This document shows, one piece after another, positions 1 through 8,668 of a DNA stretch of 64,000 nt. Both the position numbers and the translations under genes were made by a program. Each line of letters opens with the position of its first letter. Position 1 is the first letter of the stretch. Origin of the DNA: Gilliamella sp. wkB112 (GTDB taxonomy: Bacteria; Pseudomonadota; Gammaproteobacteria; Enterobacterales; Orbaceae). The DNA lies in NCBI RefSeq assembly GCF_001690685.1, contig NZ_LZGL01000017.1, positions 186,001-250,000 of the forward strand, in the 5' to 3' direction. The notes beneath the pieces were generated by a model. The model had not been told where the DNA came from. It was given only the letters and a program-made list of their open reading frames with translations, and did not search any database.

Positions 1-292
1 ATAAGGAGATTTTACCCAAATTATGGTGATAATAAACTACTAAAGACTACTAGCTAAAAAGATTAACTACTTTAAATATCCTAAACATCCGTAGCTTAAT
101 CTAAGTATTACCTTATAATTATTAAATTGAAATACCTAATAATCTGGCAACATTTACTAACATAAAACAGACCAAAATATACAAGTAACCATTATTAGTT
201 GCTAATATAAACATTAAATTTTATTTAAAACAATGATAAGTATATGTCATAATGCCGTTATTATTTTTTAAAGATTCTAAATGAGGTAAGTT
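1..292. other. AT-rich intergenic leader upstream of hemX
   Basis: No open frame, tRNA or stable hairpin was seen here. Near the right end an extended -10-like element (TG then T then CATAAT, about 245-253) could drive hemX, but its -35 match is poor. In E. coli hemX follows hemC and hemD in one operon; here no hemD coding sequence lies directly upstream, so hemXY probably has its own promoter in this stretch. That is inference from context and from the weak -10 element. Confidence 0.4.
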
Positions 293-1729
293 ATGCCATC
301 CCGATATTATGGTGCCAACGCAACACTTTCGACAATAAGTACCACTTCATTTAGTCAACCTTCAACATTAGATACCAAGAATGAAGCGAAAAATACAATG
401 AAAGAGAATAAACAAGATCCGGTAACTATACCAGCTAGTACTGAGCCGAAACAAAAAGCCATTACGCCATCGGTTAATAATAACCGCAACAAAGCACCGA
501 TTTCAAAATTATCTATTGTTGCTATCGCATTAACTGTTTGCTTAGGTGGATTTATTTTTTATCATGGTCATCAACAATTTAAAAATCAAAAGAAGACCAT
601 TTCTATCCTGCAAACTGAAATCGTAAACTTAAAACAAACAACTAAACAGAGTATTGTTAACGATTTACAAAATAGCATTACTGATGCAGTAAATAAGCAA
701 AACCAACAATTTTCATCACTAGAACAACAAGTAGATCGCCAGCTTAATGAACAACAAAAAATTCAACAACAACTTACTAATCAAGTAAATGACTTATCAA
801 AATTAAATGAACAAAGTTTGCATAATATTAACGAACGGTTAGCTGCTATGTCCACTACCGACAATAATGTTTGGTTGATTTCACAAGCTAACTACTTGGT
901 GCACTTGGCCGGTAGGAAAATTTGGAATGATCAGGATTATACTACTGCTCGCTTACTACTTAAAAATGCTGATGAAAGTTTAGCTCAAGCTAACGATCCT
1001 AGTTTATTACCAGCTAGGCAAGCAATAAATAAAGATATTGGCTCTTTATCACAAGTTAGCTTTATTGATACTGATGGTATTATTATGAAGTTATTAGGTT
1101 TGTCGGAATCTTTAACTGAATTACCATTGGTCGGAAATTATAAAGAAGTTGATCTTGGCATGACTCAATATAATGATGACCTACCGAATCCTACTACTGA
1201 TGCTGAACAAACCAATACTGAGGTTACAACTGACCAAACCGATAATAATACGGGAATAACATCGTCGATTTCTGATTGGTCTAGTAACTTATTAACGAAT
1301 GCTGAATCATTTATGCAAAAATTTGTTAGTATCGAAAAACTTGATGAAAGCGAAAGTAATTTTGCGACTTGTTTATCTAAAGCTGGTAATGATGAAAAAC
1401 AAATTGTTCACTGTCAAATTTTAAAAACACCATTGACACTCGAACAATCACTTTATTTACGCGAAAATATTCGCTTCCGTTTATTAATTGCTGCTCAAGC
1501 CGTGCCTAGACATCAAGATCTTATATACCAACAGGCATTAAATGATGCCTCGATTTGGATTAATGCTTATTTTGATGGCGATGCACCCAATGTCAAAGCA
1601 TTAATCAATGATCTTGAAAACTTACAAAGTCAATCCATAAGTAATCAATCTGTTCCTGATAATTTGGCTAGTCTTGGTGAGTTAGAAAAGTTAATGCAAA
1701 CCCGCGTACGTTCAGTGTTGACCAAATAG
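293..1729 (+). CDS. hemX: HemX, membrane-anchored HemX-family protein of the heme pathway locus
   Basis: HemX-family protein of 478 residues, longer than the roughly 390 of E. coli. A polar N-terminal cytoplasmic stretch (1-70) is followed by one membrane segment (about 73-90), a Gln-rich coiled coil (about 97-185) and the conserved C-terminal domain with the YLRENIRFRLL and AQAVPRHQ motifs (388-408). The family was once called a uroporphyrinogen methyltransferase, but it has no SAM-binding motif and its role is unproven; a scaffold or accessory role with HemY is usually assumed. Unusual here are an acidic Thr/Asn-rich insertion at about 293-325 and a Cys pair (C360, C374) before the conserved block. 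The start has a GAGG ribosome site six bases upstream. hemY follows after 10 bases. Confidence 0.9.
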   Translation: MPSRYYGANATLSTISTTSFSQPSTLDTKNEAKNTMKENKQDPVTIPASTEPKQKAITPSVNNNRNKAPISKLSIVAIALTVCLGGFIFYHGHQQFKNQKKTISILQTEIVNLKQTTKQSIVNDLQNSITDAVNKQNQQFSSLEQQVDRQLNEQQKIQQQLTNQVNDLSKLNEQSLHNINERLAAMSTTDNNVWLISQANYLVHLAGRKIWNDQDYTTARLLLKNADESLAQANDPSLLPARQAINKDIGSLSQVSFIDTDGIIMKLLGLSESLTELPLVGNYKEVDLGMTQYNDDLPNPTTDAEQTNTEVTTDQTDNNTGITSSISDWSSNLLTNAESFMQKFVSIEKLDESESNFATCLSKAGNDEKQIVHCQILKTPLTLEQSLYLRENIRFRLLIAAQAVPRHQDLIYQQALNDASIWINAYFDGDAPNVKALINDLENLQSQSISNQSVPDNLASLGELEKLMQTRVRSVLTK

Positions 1730-1739
1730 GAGAATAATA

Positions 1740-2639
1740 ATGTTTAGAATATTAATTATTTTCTTAGTGCTTGTAGGTGGCTTTTTCCTAGGTCCTTTAC
1801 TACAAGGCCATCAAGGTTCAGCTATATTTGTGGTTGCTAATTATAGAATCAGCATGTCATTTAATTCTTTTGTTATATTGCTGACATTCGGATTACTTTG
1901 CCTTTATATTATTTATTGGTTGTTTAAAAAGATTTTTAATTCTAAAACTGCACTAGGTAATTGGTTACGTTCAAAATCACCACGTAAAGCTATCAAGCGT
2001 ATTGAACAAGCCCAATTTTCATTACTTGAAGGTGACTACCAACAAGCTAGTAAATTATTTATGAAAAGTGCTAAAGGTGCTAATAATATAACCTTATCTT
2101 ATCTACTTGCTGCGCAAGCCCAAATTGATAATGACCAATTAATTCCTGCAAATCAATCTCTTGAACAAGCGGCTAAAACTTGCCAACCTAAAGAAAAATT
2201 TGCCTTCCAATTAGTGCAAATTCGTTTACAAATAAAAAATCATGAATATGATGCAGCAAAAGTAGTAATTGAGAACCTGTTAAATGAAAAACCTCGCAAT
2301 CCAGAAGTGCTAAGGCTTGCCGATCAAATCTACTATGAAATGGGTGATTATCAAGCAGTGATTGATTTAATGCCAAGCATGTATAAAGCAAAAGCCTATA
2401 GTGAATCACAATTGGAGCAATTTAAACAAGCTGCTTATATTGGACGAATCAAACAATTATCGACAGATGAGGATCCTCTAGCATTAATAAAATGGTGGAG
2501 ATCACAACCTAAAGTTATTCTTAATAATCTTGCTTATCAAAAAGCGATGGCTAATTATCTTAAACAACTAGGTCAAACCGCCGAAGCAGAAAAACTTCTG
2601 GTTACGATCGATAAAATTGAATCAAAGCAAAAAGATTAA
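1740..2639 (+). CDS. hemY: HemY, TPR-containing heme biosynthesis-associated membrane protein
   Basis: HemY N-terminal domain protein. Two membrane segments (about 3-21 and 43-63) precede a TPR-like helical region (from about residue 85) facing the periplasm by family analogy. At 299 residues it is about 100 shorter than E. coli HemY (about 398), so some C-terminal TPR helices are missing; the frame ends cleanly before a terminator, so this looks like a natural short form rather than a frameshift. It is cotranscribed with hemX (10-base gap, AGGAG overlapping the hemX stop). The family has been linked to late heme or protoporphyrin steps, but its biochemical role is unsettled. Confidence 0.88.
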   Translation: MFRILIIFLVLVGGFFLGPLLQGHQGSAIFVVANYRISMSFNSFVILLTFGLLCLYIIYWLFKKIFNSKTALGNWLRSKSPRKAIKRIEQAQFSLLEGDYQQASKLFMKSAKGANNITLSYLLAAQAQIDNDQLIPANQSLEQAAKTCQPKEKFAFQLVQIRLQIKNHEYDAAKVVIENLLNEKPRNPEVLRLADQIYYEMGDYQAVIDLMPSMYKAKAYSESQLEQFKQAAYIGRIKQLSTDEDPLALIKWWRSQPKVILNNLAYQKAMANYLKQLGQTAEAEKLLVTIDKIESKQKD

Positions 2640-2642
2640 TAA

Positions 2643-2664
2643 ACAGGGCGATTTGCCCTGTTTC
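2643..2664 (+). terminator. Rho-independent terminator after hemY
   Basis: A GC-rich hairpin with arms ACAGGGC (2643-2649) and GCCCTGT (2655-2661) around a 5-base loop, followed by a short T-rich run. It lies four bases after the hemY stop and separates hemXY from the convergent azlD. Confidence 0.8.
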
Positions 2665-2684
2665 ACTTTAATAAAACCTCTAGA

Positions 2685-3008
2685 TTAGATTAAAAAATAA
2701 CGAATCATTGCCATAAAAGCCATTCCTGAAATCACAATCCACATCAAATTTTTGGTTAAAACTGCCACAATAATAGTTGGAATAGCAGCTAAACAATACT
2801 CTACATTGAAGTCAGGAAATTCATCTGGTTTAACAACAAACAGATTTTGTACAAATAAGGCAGTTAAAATACAAATAGGTACGTAGGATAAAAAGCGAAT
2901 CACAATATCCGGTAATTGCAACTTGTGCACTAATATAAACGGAATGACTCTTGGTAACCAAGTGACTAATCCTGAACCCAGAATAATTAATAAGCTATAA
3001 GTTGTCAT
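2685..3008 (-). CDS. azlD: AzlD-family branched-chain amino acid exporter small subunit
   Basis: Small hydrophobic protein of 107 residues with about four membrane segments, matching the AzlD (YgaH-like) family that works with AzlC-type proteins in export of branched-chain amino acids and their analogues. The start is placed at the ATG at 3008 because it overlaps the azlC stop in the classic ATGA arrangement; an upstream start inside azlC would add 11 residues with no family match. Translational coupling to azlC is likely. Substrate assignment is by family only. Confidence 0.82.
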   Translation of the reverse strand: MTTYSLLIILGSGLVTWLPRVIPFILVHKLQLPDIVIRFLSYVPICILTALFVQNLFVVKPDEFPDFNVEYCLAAIPTIIVAVLTKNLMWIVISGMAFMAMIRYFLI

Positions 3009-3715
3009 GCTTTTCGCTCCATAGCAACACCCATAAAGCACCCCGCAAAAGTACTAATTAAAATTGCCATTTCAGATGAGACCAAGCGCATAAGTAATAC
3101 CAACATTATAGTCACAGTTAACATTGCAATGATTCGATTCTTGATGCTTTTGCTTTTATCACCGCTTAATTGCAAATAAAGTAAACCAATAAACATAGCA
3201 ACTAAAGCATAATCTAAACCAAACAGTGCTGGATTTGGCAACCATTCACCGATTAAAGCACCAACTAAACAGGCAAGAATCCAAGTAATATAAGCCGTTA
3301 GATTTAGTCCATGCATCCATGCCGGGTTTACGGGAACTTTATTGGCAATCGCACTCATCGCCACAGCAAAAGTCTCATCGGTTAATAAACTACCAATACC
3401 AATATTGTTAAATAAAGAGAAGCGTCGAAAAGCAGGAGCCGTAGCCATACTCATTAAAAAATGCCGGGAATTAACTAAAAAAACGGTAAATATGACAGCG
3501 GAAATTGGTGTAGCTATAATCATCAACCCTGTCACAATAAATTGAGCTGCACCAGCATAAATAATCACAGCCAATAAAGTCACTTCAATAACGGACAGAT
3601 TAGAGGCTTTACCAACCGCACCGGCAGCTATGCCAATACCAATATAACCTAATAAAGTTGGTATACAAGCTTGCACACCTTCTTTAAAGGTTAATTCATT
3701 ACTATTCTGCTTCAA
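3005..3715 (-). CDS. azlC: AzlC-family branched-chain amino acid exporter large subunit
   Basis: 236-residue inner-membrane protein of the AzlC (YgaZ) family, with the family features GYIGIGIAAGAVG near residue 20, the AGAAQF motif near 55 and the NSRHFLMS motif near 80-90. Such proteins pair with AzlD to export valine, isoleucine, leucine or toxic analogues. It is first in a two-gene minus-strand operon with azlD (4-base overlap). The 247-base gap to the divergent gmk would hold both promoters. The ends of the pair are bounded by the hemY terminator, so it is a self-contained unit. Confidence 0.85.
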   Translation of the reverse strand: MKQNSNELTFKEGVQACIPTLLGYIGIGIAAGAVGKASNLSVIEVTLLAVIIYAGAAQFIVTGLMIIATPISAVIFTVFLVNSRHFLMSMATAPAFRRFSLFNNIGIGSLLTDETFAVAMSAIANKVPVNPAWMHGLNLTAYITWILACLVGALIGEWLPNPALFGLDYALVAMFIGLLYLQLSGDKSKSIKNRIIAMLTVTIMLVLLMRLVSSEMAILISTFAGCFMGVAMERKA

Positions 3716-3891
3716 CTATAATCCCCTTTTTATATTTAATAACTTGCGAATCCTTGATATTGAATTTGAAGATAATCCATCATGTAAAAATGTTTCAGGT
3801 CAGGAATATGTTTCAGTATATATTATTAAAAAGTATATTAATCGAATAATTATATTGCATAAAACAGAATGCGCAATCTGTCGTCATTTTT

Positions 3892-3900
3892 TGATATAAT
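3892..3900 (+). promoter_or_regulatory. Extended -10 promoter element for gmk
   Basis: A perfect extended -10 hexamer (TG, A, then TATAAT, 3892-3900) lies 62 bases upstream of the gmk start. The -35 region is weak, as is common for extended -10 promoters. Transcription would begin near 3907. Confidence 0.55.
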
Positions 3901-3962
3901 GGTTGGCTAATATTATATTAATAATCAAAATAACTATTTAAATAAAGAGTGACACACTAGCT

Positions 3963-4592
3963 ATGTATACTGGAACGCTATTTATTATTTCTGCTCCAAG
4001 TGGGGCTGGTAAATCAAGCTTAATTCGAGCTTATTTACAACAGAAAGATCATCACCCAGCTAAAGTTTCAATTTCCCATACCACGCGAGATCCGAGACCA
4101 GGAGAACAGCAAGGTGAGCATTATTATTTTGTCGATCACCAACAATTTGAATCATTGATCAGTAAACAAGCATTTGTAGAATATGCTAACGTCTTTGATC
4201 ACTACTACGGCACCTCCAAATCTGAAATAGAACAGAGTTTAGCTCAAGGTATTAATGTATTTTTAGATATTGATTGGCAAGGTGCCGAGCAAGTAAGAGC
4301 TAAAATGCCATTAGCCAAAAGTATCTTCATCTTACCCCCTTCCCTAGATGAGCTGGAAAATCGCCTGATAAAAAGGGGACAAGATAATGCTGATGTGATA
4401 AAAAAAAGAATGTTAAAAGCTCAGGCAGAAATTTCACATTATAATGAATATGATTATGTAATTATTAATGATGATTTTGCCAGTTCAATATCCGCTTTGA
4501 ATGCAATTATCGCCACGGCCAGCTTAGAACAGCCTAAACAAGCTATCATTCATAAACAATTAATTAACCAACTATTGCAGATTAATAAATAA
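3963..4592 (+). CDS. gmk: Guanylate kinase
   Basis: Essential cytosolic enzyme that phosphorylates GMP (and dGMP) to GDP with ATP. The protein has 209 residues, the usual length. The P-loop APSGAGKSS spans residues 11-19, followed by the GMP-binding STTRxPRPGE-type motif (here HTTRDPRPGEQQGEHYYF) and FLDIDWQGAEQV. In E. coli gmk is followed by rpoZ and spoT; here it is a single gene flanked by divergent azlC and convergent gloA, ending before a hairpin at 4641-4673. The ribosome site is weak. Confidence 0.96.
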   Translation: MYTGTLFIISAPSGAGKSSLIRAYLQQKDHHPAKVSISHTTRDPRPGEQQGEHYYFVDHQQFESLISKQAFVEYANVFDHYYGTSKSEIEQSLAQGINVFLDIDWQGAEQVRAKMPLAKSIFILPPSLDELENRLIKRGQDNADVIKKRMLKAQAEISHYNEYDYVIINDDFASSISALNAIIATASLEQPKQAIIHKQLINQLLQINK

Positions 4593-4640
4593 CAATCTTG
4601 GTTTATTATTTATTAATCTAAAATTCAGTAAATTTGATAT

Positions 4641-4673
4641 AAAAATCTCACTACTAATCTCAGCGAGATTTTT
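4641..4673. terminator. Bidirectional terminator between gmk and gloA
   Basis: AAAAATCTC (4641-4649) pairs with GAGATTTTT (4665-4673); an alternative tighter hairpin uses AATCTC (4656-4661) with the same 3' arm. The A/T runs on either side give a T tract on both strands, suiting the convergent genes gmk and gloA. Confidence 0.75.
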
Positions 4674-4689
4674 ATCAAATCAGAGTCTT

Positions 4690-5097
4690 TTAATTACCTA
4701 ACGCTTTATCCGCTTGATCGTTTTGGATTAGTTCAATTTTATAACCATCAGGATCTTCAACAAAGGCAATAATGGTAGAACCACCTTTAACAGGCCCTGC
4801 TTCACGCGTAACTTTCCCTCCTGCCTGCTTGACGTTTTCACACATTTCCGCAACATTATCAACACCAATAGCGATATGCCCAAACGCATTACCATGTTCA
4901 TAATTATTAGTACCCCAATTATAAGTTAATTCGATTACAGAACTTGTGGTTTCATCACCATAGCCAACAAAGGCTAAAGAATATTGGTATTCAGTATTTT
5001 CACTCGTTCTTAAAACTCGCATTCCCATTACCCGTGTATAAAAATCAATTGAGCGAGTTAAATCACCGACGCGAATCATAGTATGTAATATGCGCAT
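4690..5097 (-). CDS. gloA: Lactoylglutathione lyase (glyoxalase I)
   Basis: Converts the hemithioacetal of methylglyoxal and glutathione to S-lactoylglutathione, the first step of methylglyoxal detoxification in the cytosol. The 135-residue protein matches E. coli GloA over its whole length, and all four metal ligands sit at the E. coli positions: H5, E56, H74 and E122, which in E. coli define the Ni-dependent class. It is a monocistronic minus-strand gene with a poorly defined ribosome site. No glyoxalase II gene is nearby. Confidence 0.96.
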   Translation of the reverse strand: MRILHTMIRVGDLTRSIDFYTRVMGMRVLRTSENTEYQYSLAFVGYGDETTSSVIELTYNWGTNNYEHGNAFGHIAIGVDNVAEMCENVKQAGGKVTREAGPVKGGSTIIAFVEDPDGYKIELIQNDQADKALGN

Positions 5098-5164
5098 TGC
5101 TTGGTTGTTCCTATTGTAATTAATAAATTATTTGTATTAAGTTTATAATTTAACTAGCTTAAAA

Positions 5165-5235
5165 ACAAGGATCCGCATGCTGTGGTTCCGAGGAGGAATG
5201 AATTAAGATGTGAGCAGAAGAGATAACTGCGCAAA
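5165..5235. other. GC-elevated intergenic island upstream of gloA, function unknown
   Basis: About 65 bases between gloA and the slyB-like gene are visibly richer in G and C than the surrounding DNA, which is nearly all A/T. No long open frame is present; a 9-codon ATG frame (5177-5206) and a 20-codon tail in another frame can be read but match nothing I recognise. It could be an untranslated leader element of gloA, a small RNA, or a decayed gene end. Confidence 0.3.
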
Positions 5236-5288
5236 ATTTATTATTGATTAACCATATGAATTCTAAGTTAATCAGCATAATAAAAACT

Positions 5289-5322
5289 AAACTTTCGCTT
5301 ACAATTATAGCAAGCGAAAGTT
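5289..5322 (-). terminator. Rho-independent terminator after the slyB-like gene
   Basis: AACTTTCGCTT (5289-5299) pairs with AAGCGAAAGTT (5312-5322), an 11-base perfect stem. Read on the minus strand it is followed by a T-rich run (AGTTTTTATT), so it terminates the minus-strand lipoprotein gene ending at 5362. Confidence 0.85.
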
Positions 5323-5361
5323 AATTATATTTACAATTTAAATAAAATTAAAATTTAATAA

Positions 5362-5859
5362 CTATTTTTTGTTTTCTTTATTATAACGTGGAGAAACACT
5401 AATTTGCTTACCATTAGTTACCAAGCGTACATTTTGCCCGGCATAAAAATCTTTAGTAGAACCTTTTTGGATAATTACAATATTGCCGCCCTCTTCACGA
5501 TTAATTTCTAACTCAACCGCATTAGCTTGGCTGGCTTTATCTTCAATTGCGCTACCGACCACAGCACCACCAATAGCACCTGTTGCTATCGCCAACACTC
5601 TACCGGTACCATTACCAATAGTATTACCCAAAACACCACCAAGTGCCGCACCACCTAGTGAACCGATTACATTGTTATTTTTACCATCAGTAGCGTTAGC
5701 TTGAATTTTTACTGGTCTAACAGATACAATTGTTCCATAACTAACTTGTTGAACTTGTTTAGCCTGATCGGTAGTATAAACATCGCCAGAATATATATCA
5801 CTGTTGCTACATCCGGAAAGCAATGCAACTAATACAGCTAAGGTGACGACTTTTTTCAT
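5362..5859 (-). CDS. slyB: SlyB-like glycine-zipper outer-membrane lipoprotein
   Basis: 165-residue lipoprotein. The N-terminus is a lipoprotein signal with lipobox LLSGC (C17 lipidated). The region at about 60-105 is a glycine zipper (repeated GxxxG such as GGAALGGVLGNTIG and GAIGGAVVGSAIE) typical of the SlyB/PcpY 2TM family. The C-terminal part carries the usual REEGGNIVIIQ and GQNVRLV motifs. SlyB in E. coli is a PhoPQ-regulated lipoprotein that stabilises outer-membrane proteins; regulation here was not evident. It is a single gene with its own terminator, divergent from the small lipoprotein gene at 6033. Confidence 0.85.
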   Translation of the reverse strand: MKKVVTLAVLVALLSGCSNSDIYSGDVYTTDQAKQVQQVSYGTIVSVRPVKIQANATDGKNNNVIGSLGGAALGGVLGNTIGNGTGRVLAIATGAIGGAVVGSAIEDKASQANAVELEINREEGGNIVIIQKGSTKDFYAGQNVRLVTNGKQISVSPRYNKENKK

Positions 5860-6032
5860 ATTTTATTCCTCATATATCTAAATTGTGCTCAAGATCACTA
5901 TATGCTGTTAAGCATAATATCCTTTTGCTATAACGACAATAGTATTTTCATTATTTTATCAATTGCTAATACAATTTTGAGTAATGTTGAGTTATACTCA
6001 GTTTAATAGTTTATTCACCACACAATATATAT

Positions 6033-6251
6033 ATGAAACGGTTATTTTTTCTATTAGTATTATCAGTTATGATAACTGCCTGTCATCATAATGAGCCTGA
6101 GCTAATTGCATGCCCAGATGCGAATCCAACACCTAAAACGGAAGATATAAAAAACGTTGAACAACCTAATGATGATTGTATGAATGATCGTGCTATTAAT
6201 AATTCACATTCATTAAATAAAATTGCAGTACTAGGCTGTCCCGTAAAGTAA
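6033..6251 (+). CDS. Small Cys-containing lipoprotein, function unknown
   Basis: 72-residue protein with a convincing lipoprotein signal (KR, a hydrophobic core, then MITAC; C17 is the lipidation site). The mature part is short and polar (residues 18-72) with three further cysteines (C27, C49, C69) that could form disulphides in the periplasm. I do not recognise a family. It ends 27 bases before seqA on the same strand, so the two could be cotranscribed, although a TATAAT at 6252-6257 may give seqA its own start. The -10/-35 signals upstream of 6033 are not clear. The call as a real gene rests on the signal peptide. Confidence 0.6.
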   Translation: MKRLFFLLVLSVMITACHHNEPELIACPDANPTPKTEDIKNVEQPNDDCMNDRAINNSHSLNKIAVLGCPVK

Positions 6252-6257
6252 TATAAT
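6252..6257 (+). promoter_or_regulatory. Possible -10 element for seqA
   Basis: A perfect TATAAT lies between the small lipoprotein gene and seqA. No good -35 is found at 16-18 bases upstream, so this is a weak call in DNA that is AT-rich anyway. Confidence 0.3.
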
Positions 6258-6278
6258 TTAATAGGTATAAATAACAGA

Positions 6279-6791
6279 ATGAAAACTATCGAAATCGACG
6301 AAGAACTCTATCAATTTATAGCAGGCCAAACCAAACATATTGGGGAAGATGCTTCTAGTATTTTACGGCGTTTGTTAAATATTAATGGTCTCTTACCTAA
6401 CAAACCAACTGAAACCCTCCACCCACAAAATCATTATTCGATTTTTACCAATTTATTAGCTAGTGATGCTTTTACTACTGAAAAATCAGTCATTAACCGC
6501 TTTATATTGTTACTTAGTACTTTATATAATTATAATCCAGGGCTATTTTCTATTGCTGCCACTTCTTTACATGGAAGTAAAAGGCAATATCTAGCTAAGG
6601 ACAGAGAATCTTTAGAATTATCGGGTAAAAATACTAAACCTCGAGAAATCATTGGTACCCCATATTGGGTAATTAGTAATACTAATACCGCACGCAAAGT
6701 GTATATTATTGAATCTATTATGAGCGATATGGGAATATCGGAAAATATGATAGCTCAAGTTATTAGTGAGTTTTCACCAACAAACAAATAA
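6279..6791 (+). CDS. seqA: SeqA, negative modulator of replication initiation
   Basis: Binds hemimethylated GATC sites, sequestering oriC after initiation and organising new DNA. The 170-residue protein has the N-terminal oligomerisation domain (MKTIEIDEELYQFIAGQ, then ASSILRRLL to about residue 33) and the C-terminal DNA-binding domain (about 55-170) with the WVISNTNTARK segment (about 125-135) that contacts methylated GATC in E. coli. It is slightly shorter than E. coli SeqA (181), mostly in the linker. The seqA-pgm order of E. coli is kept. Its presence implies Dam methylation in this organism and gives meaning to the GATC cluster at 41884-41947. Confidence 0.95.
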   Translation: MKTIEIDEELYQFIAGQTKHIGEDASSILRRLLNINGLLPNKPTETLHPQNHYSIFTNLLASDAFTTEKSVINRFILLLSTLYNYNPGLFSIAATSLHGSKRQYLAKDRESLELSGKNTKPREIIGTPYWVISNTNTARKVYIIESIMSDMGISENMIAQVISEFSPTNK

Positions 6792-6873
6792 ATATACCTA
6801 GACGATATGCATATAAAATAATTAAAGCATCAGTCTATTATAAAAAAAGAATTTTATGAAAGAGGAGTAAAAA

Positions 6874-8511
6874 ATGGCAAAGCACAGCAGAGCCGGGTTA
6901 TTAGCAGAACCCTCTGATCTGATCAATATTGGGTCATTACAAAATAACTATTATCAAATCAAACCAGATACTGATAATGCTAGCCAATTAGTTATATTCG
7001 GCACATCAGGTCATCGTGGTAGTTCCAACAAAGGGACTTTTAACGAATCACATATTCTAGCTATTGCACAAGCAGTAGCTGAATATCGTAAAGCTAATAA
7101 CATCTCTGGCCCTTGCTTTATTGGTCAAGATACCCATGCTCTGTCTGAACTTGCACTTAAAACTGTGCTTGAGGTTTTTGTTGCTAATCAACAAACCATC
7201 GTTATGGCTCGTGATTGGGGCTATACCCCAACACCAGTTATTTCACATGCAATTTTAACTTACAATGAAGGCAAACAATCACAACTTGCCGACGGTATTG
7301 TTATTACTCCTTCCCATAATCCACCTGAAGATGGTGGTATTAAATACAACCCAACTAATGGTGGTCCGGCTGATACGGATATTACCAAACAAATTGAAAA
7401 TCGGGCCAATGAATTACTTAAACATAACTTAGATGGTATTAAACGCGTTACCTTAGACCAAGCACTTAAATCCGATTACATCCATACTCGCGAATATGAA
7501 ACAGATTATGTTAATGATCTGGAAAATATTCTGGATCTTAAGTTAATTAAAGATTCGGCGCTTAAAATTGGTGTCGACCCATTAGGTGGTGCTGGTATCA
7601 CTTATTGGCCTCGTATTGCTAATAAATATGGCATTAAACTTGATATTGTTAATAATAAAATTGATCCAACATTTAGTTTTATGCACCTCGATCATGATAA
7701 TGTAATTCGCATGGATTGTTCCAGTCGTTGGGCTATGGCCGGTTTATTAAAATTAAAAGACAAATTCGATTTAGCTTTTGGTAATGATACTGATTTTGAC
7801 CGTCATGGCATTGTTACGCCTAAAGGTTTAATGAATCCAAATGCTTACTTATCAGCTTGTGTTAATTACTTGTTCCAAAACCGTCCACAATGGCATAAAG
7901 ACATTGCTATAGGTAAAACTTTAGTGACTAGTTCTATGATCGATCGAGTTGCTAATAGTCTAAATAAAAAATATTTAGAATTTCCTGTCGGTTTTAAATG
8001 GTATGCCGATGGTTTATTCAATGGCACACTCGGCTTCGCTGGTGAAGAGAGTGCTGGAGCATCATTTTTAAGAACTAATGGCAAAGTATGGGCGACCGAT
8101 AAAGATGGTATTATTTTATGCCTACTTGCTGCGGAAATGACTGCTAAATTGGATAAAAATCCGCAAGAACAATACCAAGAACTTGAAGCGAAATTTGGTG
8201 TTTCTTATTATGGCAGACTACAAGCAAATGCAACTTTTACTGAAAAACAAAAGCTAGCCAAACTTGATGCCAGTCAATTAACGACTGATCAACTTGGTGG
8301 TGAAAAAATCATCCAGAGTTTAACCAAGGCACCTGCAAATAATGCCCCTATTGGTGGCTTAAAGGTTATTACTAAAAATGGTTGGTTTGCGGCTCGTCCT
8401 TCTGGTACTGAAGATGCTTACAAAATTTATGCCGAAAGTTTTATTAGTAACGACCATTTAACCCAGTTACAACACGAAGCTCAAGAAATTGTAGCTAAAG
8501 CAATTAAATAA
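6874..8511 (+). CDS. pgm: Phosphoglucomutase (alpha-D-glucose type)
   Basis: Interconverts glucose-1-phosphate and glucose-6-phosphate, supplying UDP-glucose precursors and glycogen metabolism. The 545-residue length matches E. coli Pgm. The phosphoserine loop [11 protein letters not shown] has its catalytic serine at S147; the Mg-binding loop NDTDFDRHG lies near residue 305; the sugar-binding [11 protein letters not shown] loop and the C-terminal phosphate-binding [12 protein letters not shown] motif are present. A GAGGAG ribosome site precedes the ATG. It is downstream of seqA (82-base gap), as in E. coli. Confidence 0.97.
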   Translation: MAKHSRAGLLAEPSDLINIGSLQNNYYQIKPDTDNASQLVIFGTSGHRGSSNKGTFNESHILAIAQAVAEYRKANNISGPCFIGQDTHALSELALKTVLEVFVANQQTIVMARDWGYTPTPVISHAILTYNEGKQSQLADGIVITPSHNPPEDGGIKYNPTNGGPADTDITKQIENRANELLKHNLDGIKRVTLDQALKSDYIHTREYETDYVNDLENILDLKLIKDSALKIGVDPLGGAGITYWPRIANKYGIKLDIVNNKIDPTFSFMHLDHDNVIRMDCSSRWAMAGLLKLKDKFDLAFGNDTDFDRHGIVTPKGLMNPNAYLSACVNYLFQNRPQWHKDIAIGKTLVTSSMIDRVANSLNKKYLEFPVGFKWYADGLFNGTLGFAGEESAGASFLRTNGKVWATDKDGIILCLLAAEMTAKLDKNPQEQYQELEAKFGVSYYGRLQANATFTEKQKLAKLDASQLTTDQLGGEKIIQSLTKAPANNAPIGGLKVITKNGWFAARPSGTEDAYKIYAESFISNDHLTQLQHEAQEIVAKAIK

Positions 8512-8521
8512 CATTTCACTG

Positions 8522-8541
8522 AGCCGACCTTAAGGTCGGCT
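8522..8541. terminator. Hairpin after pgm
   Basis: A perfect 20-base palindrome with arms AGCCGACC and GGTCGGCT around TTAA, 10 bases after the pgm stop. It lacks a strong T run on either strand, so termination may be inefficient or RNA-stabilising rather than canonical. Confidence 0.6.
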
Positions 8542-8668
8542 GCTTACACTAAAAAGATCTACTCTTCACTACCTTCAGTTCATTTTAGTCAATTTTATAA
8601 ATTGTTTAATCAAACTTTATACTTAAACGCATAGCACTCCTGAAACATTTTTACAACATTACAATTAA

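Noticed and set aside
2188-2409. 73-codon minus-strand frame inside hemY
   Set aside because: Antisense to hemY, no signal or family match.
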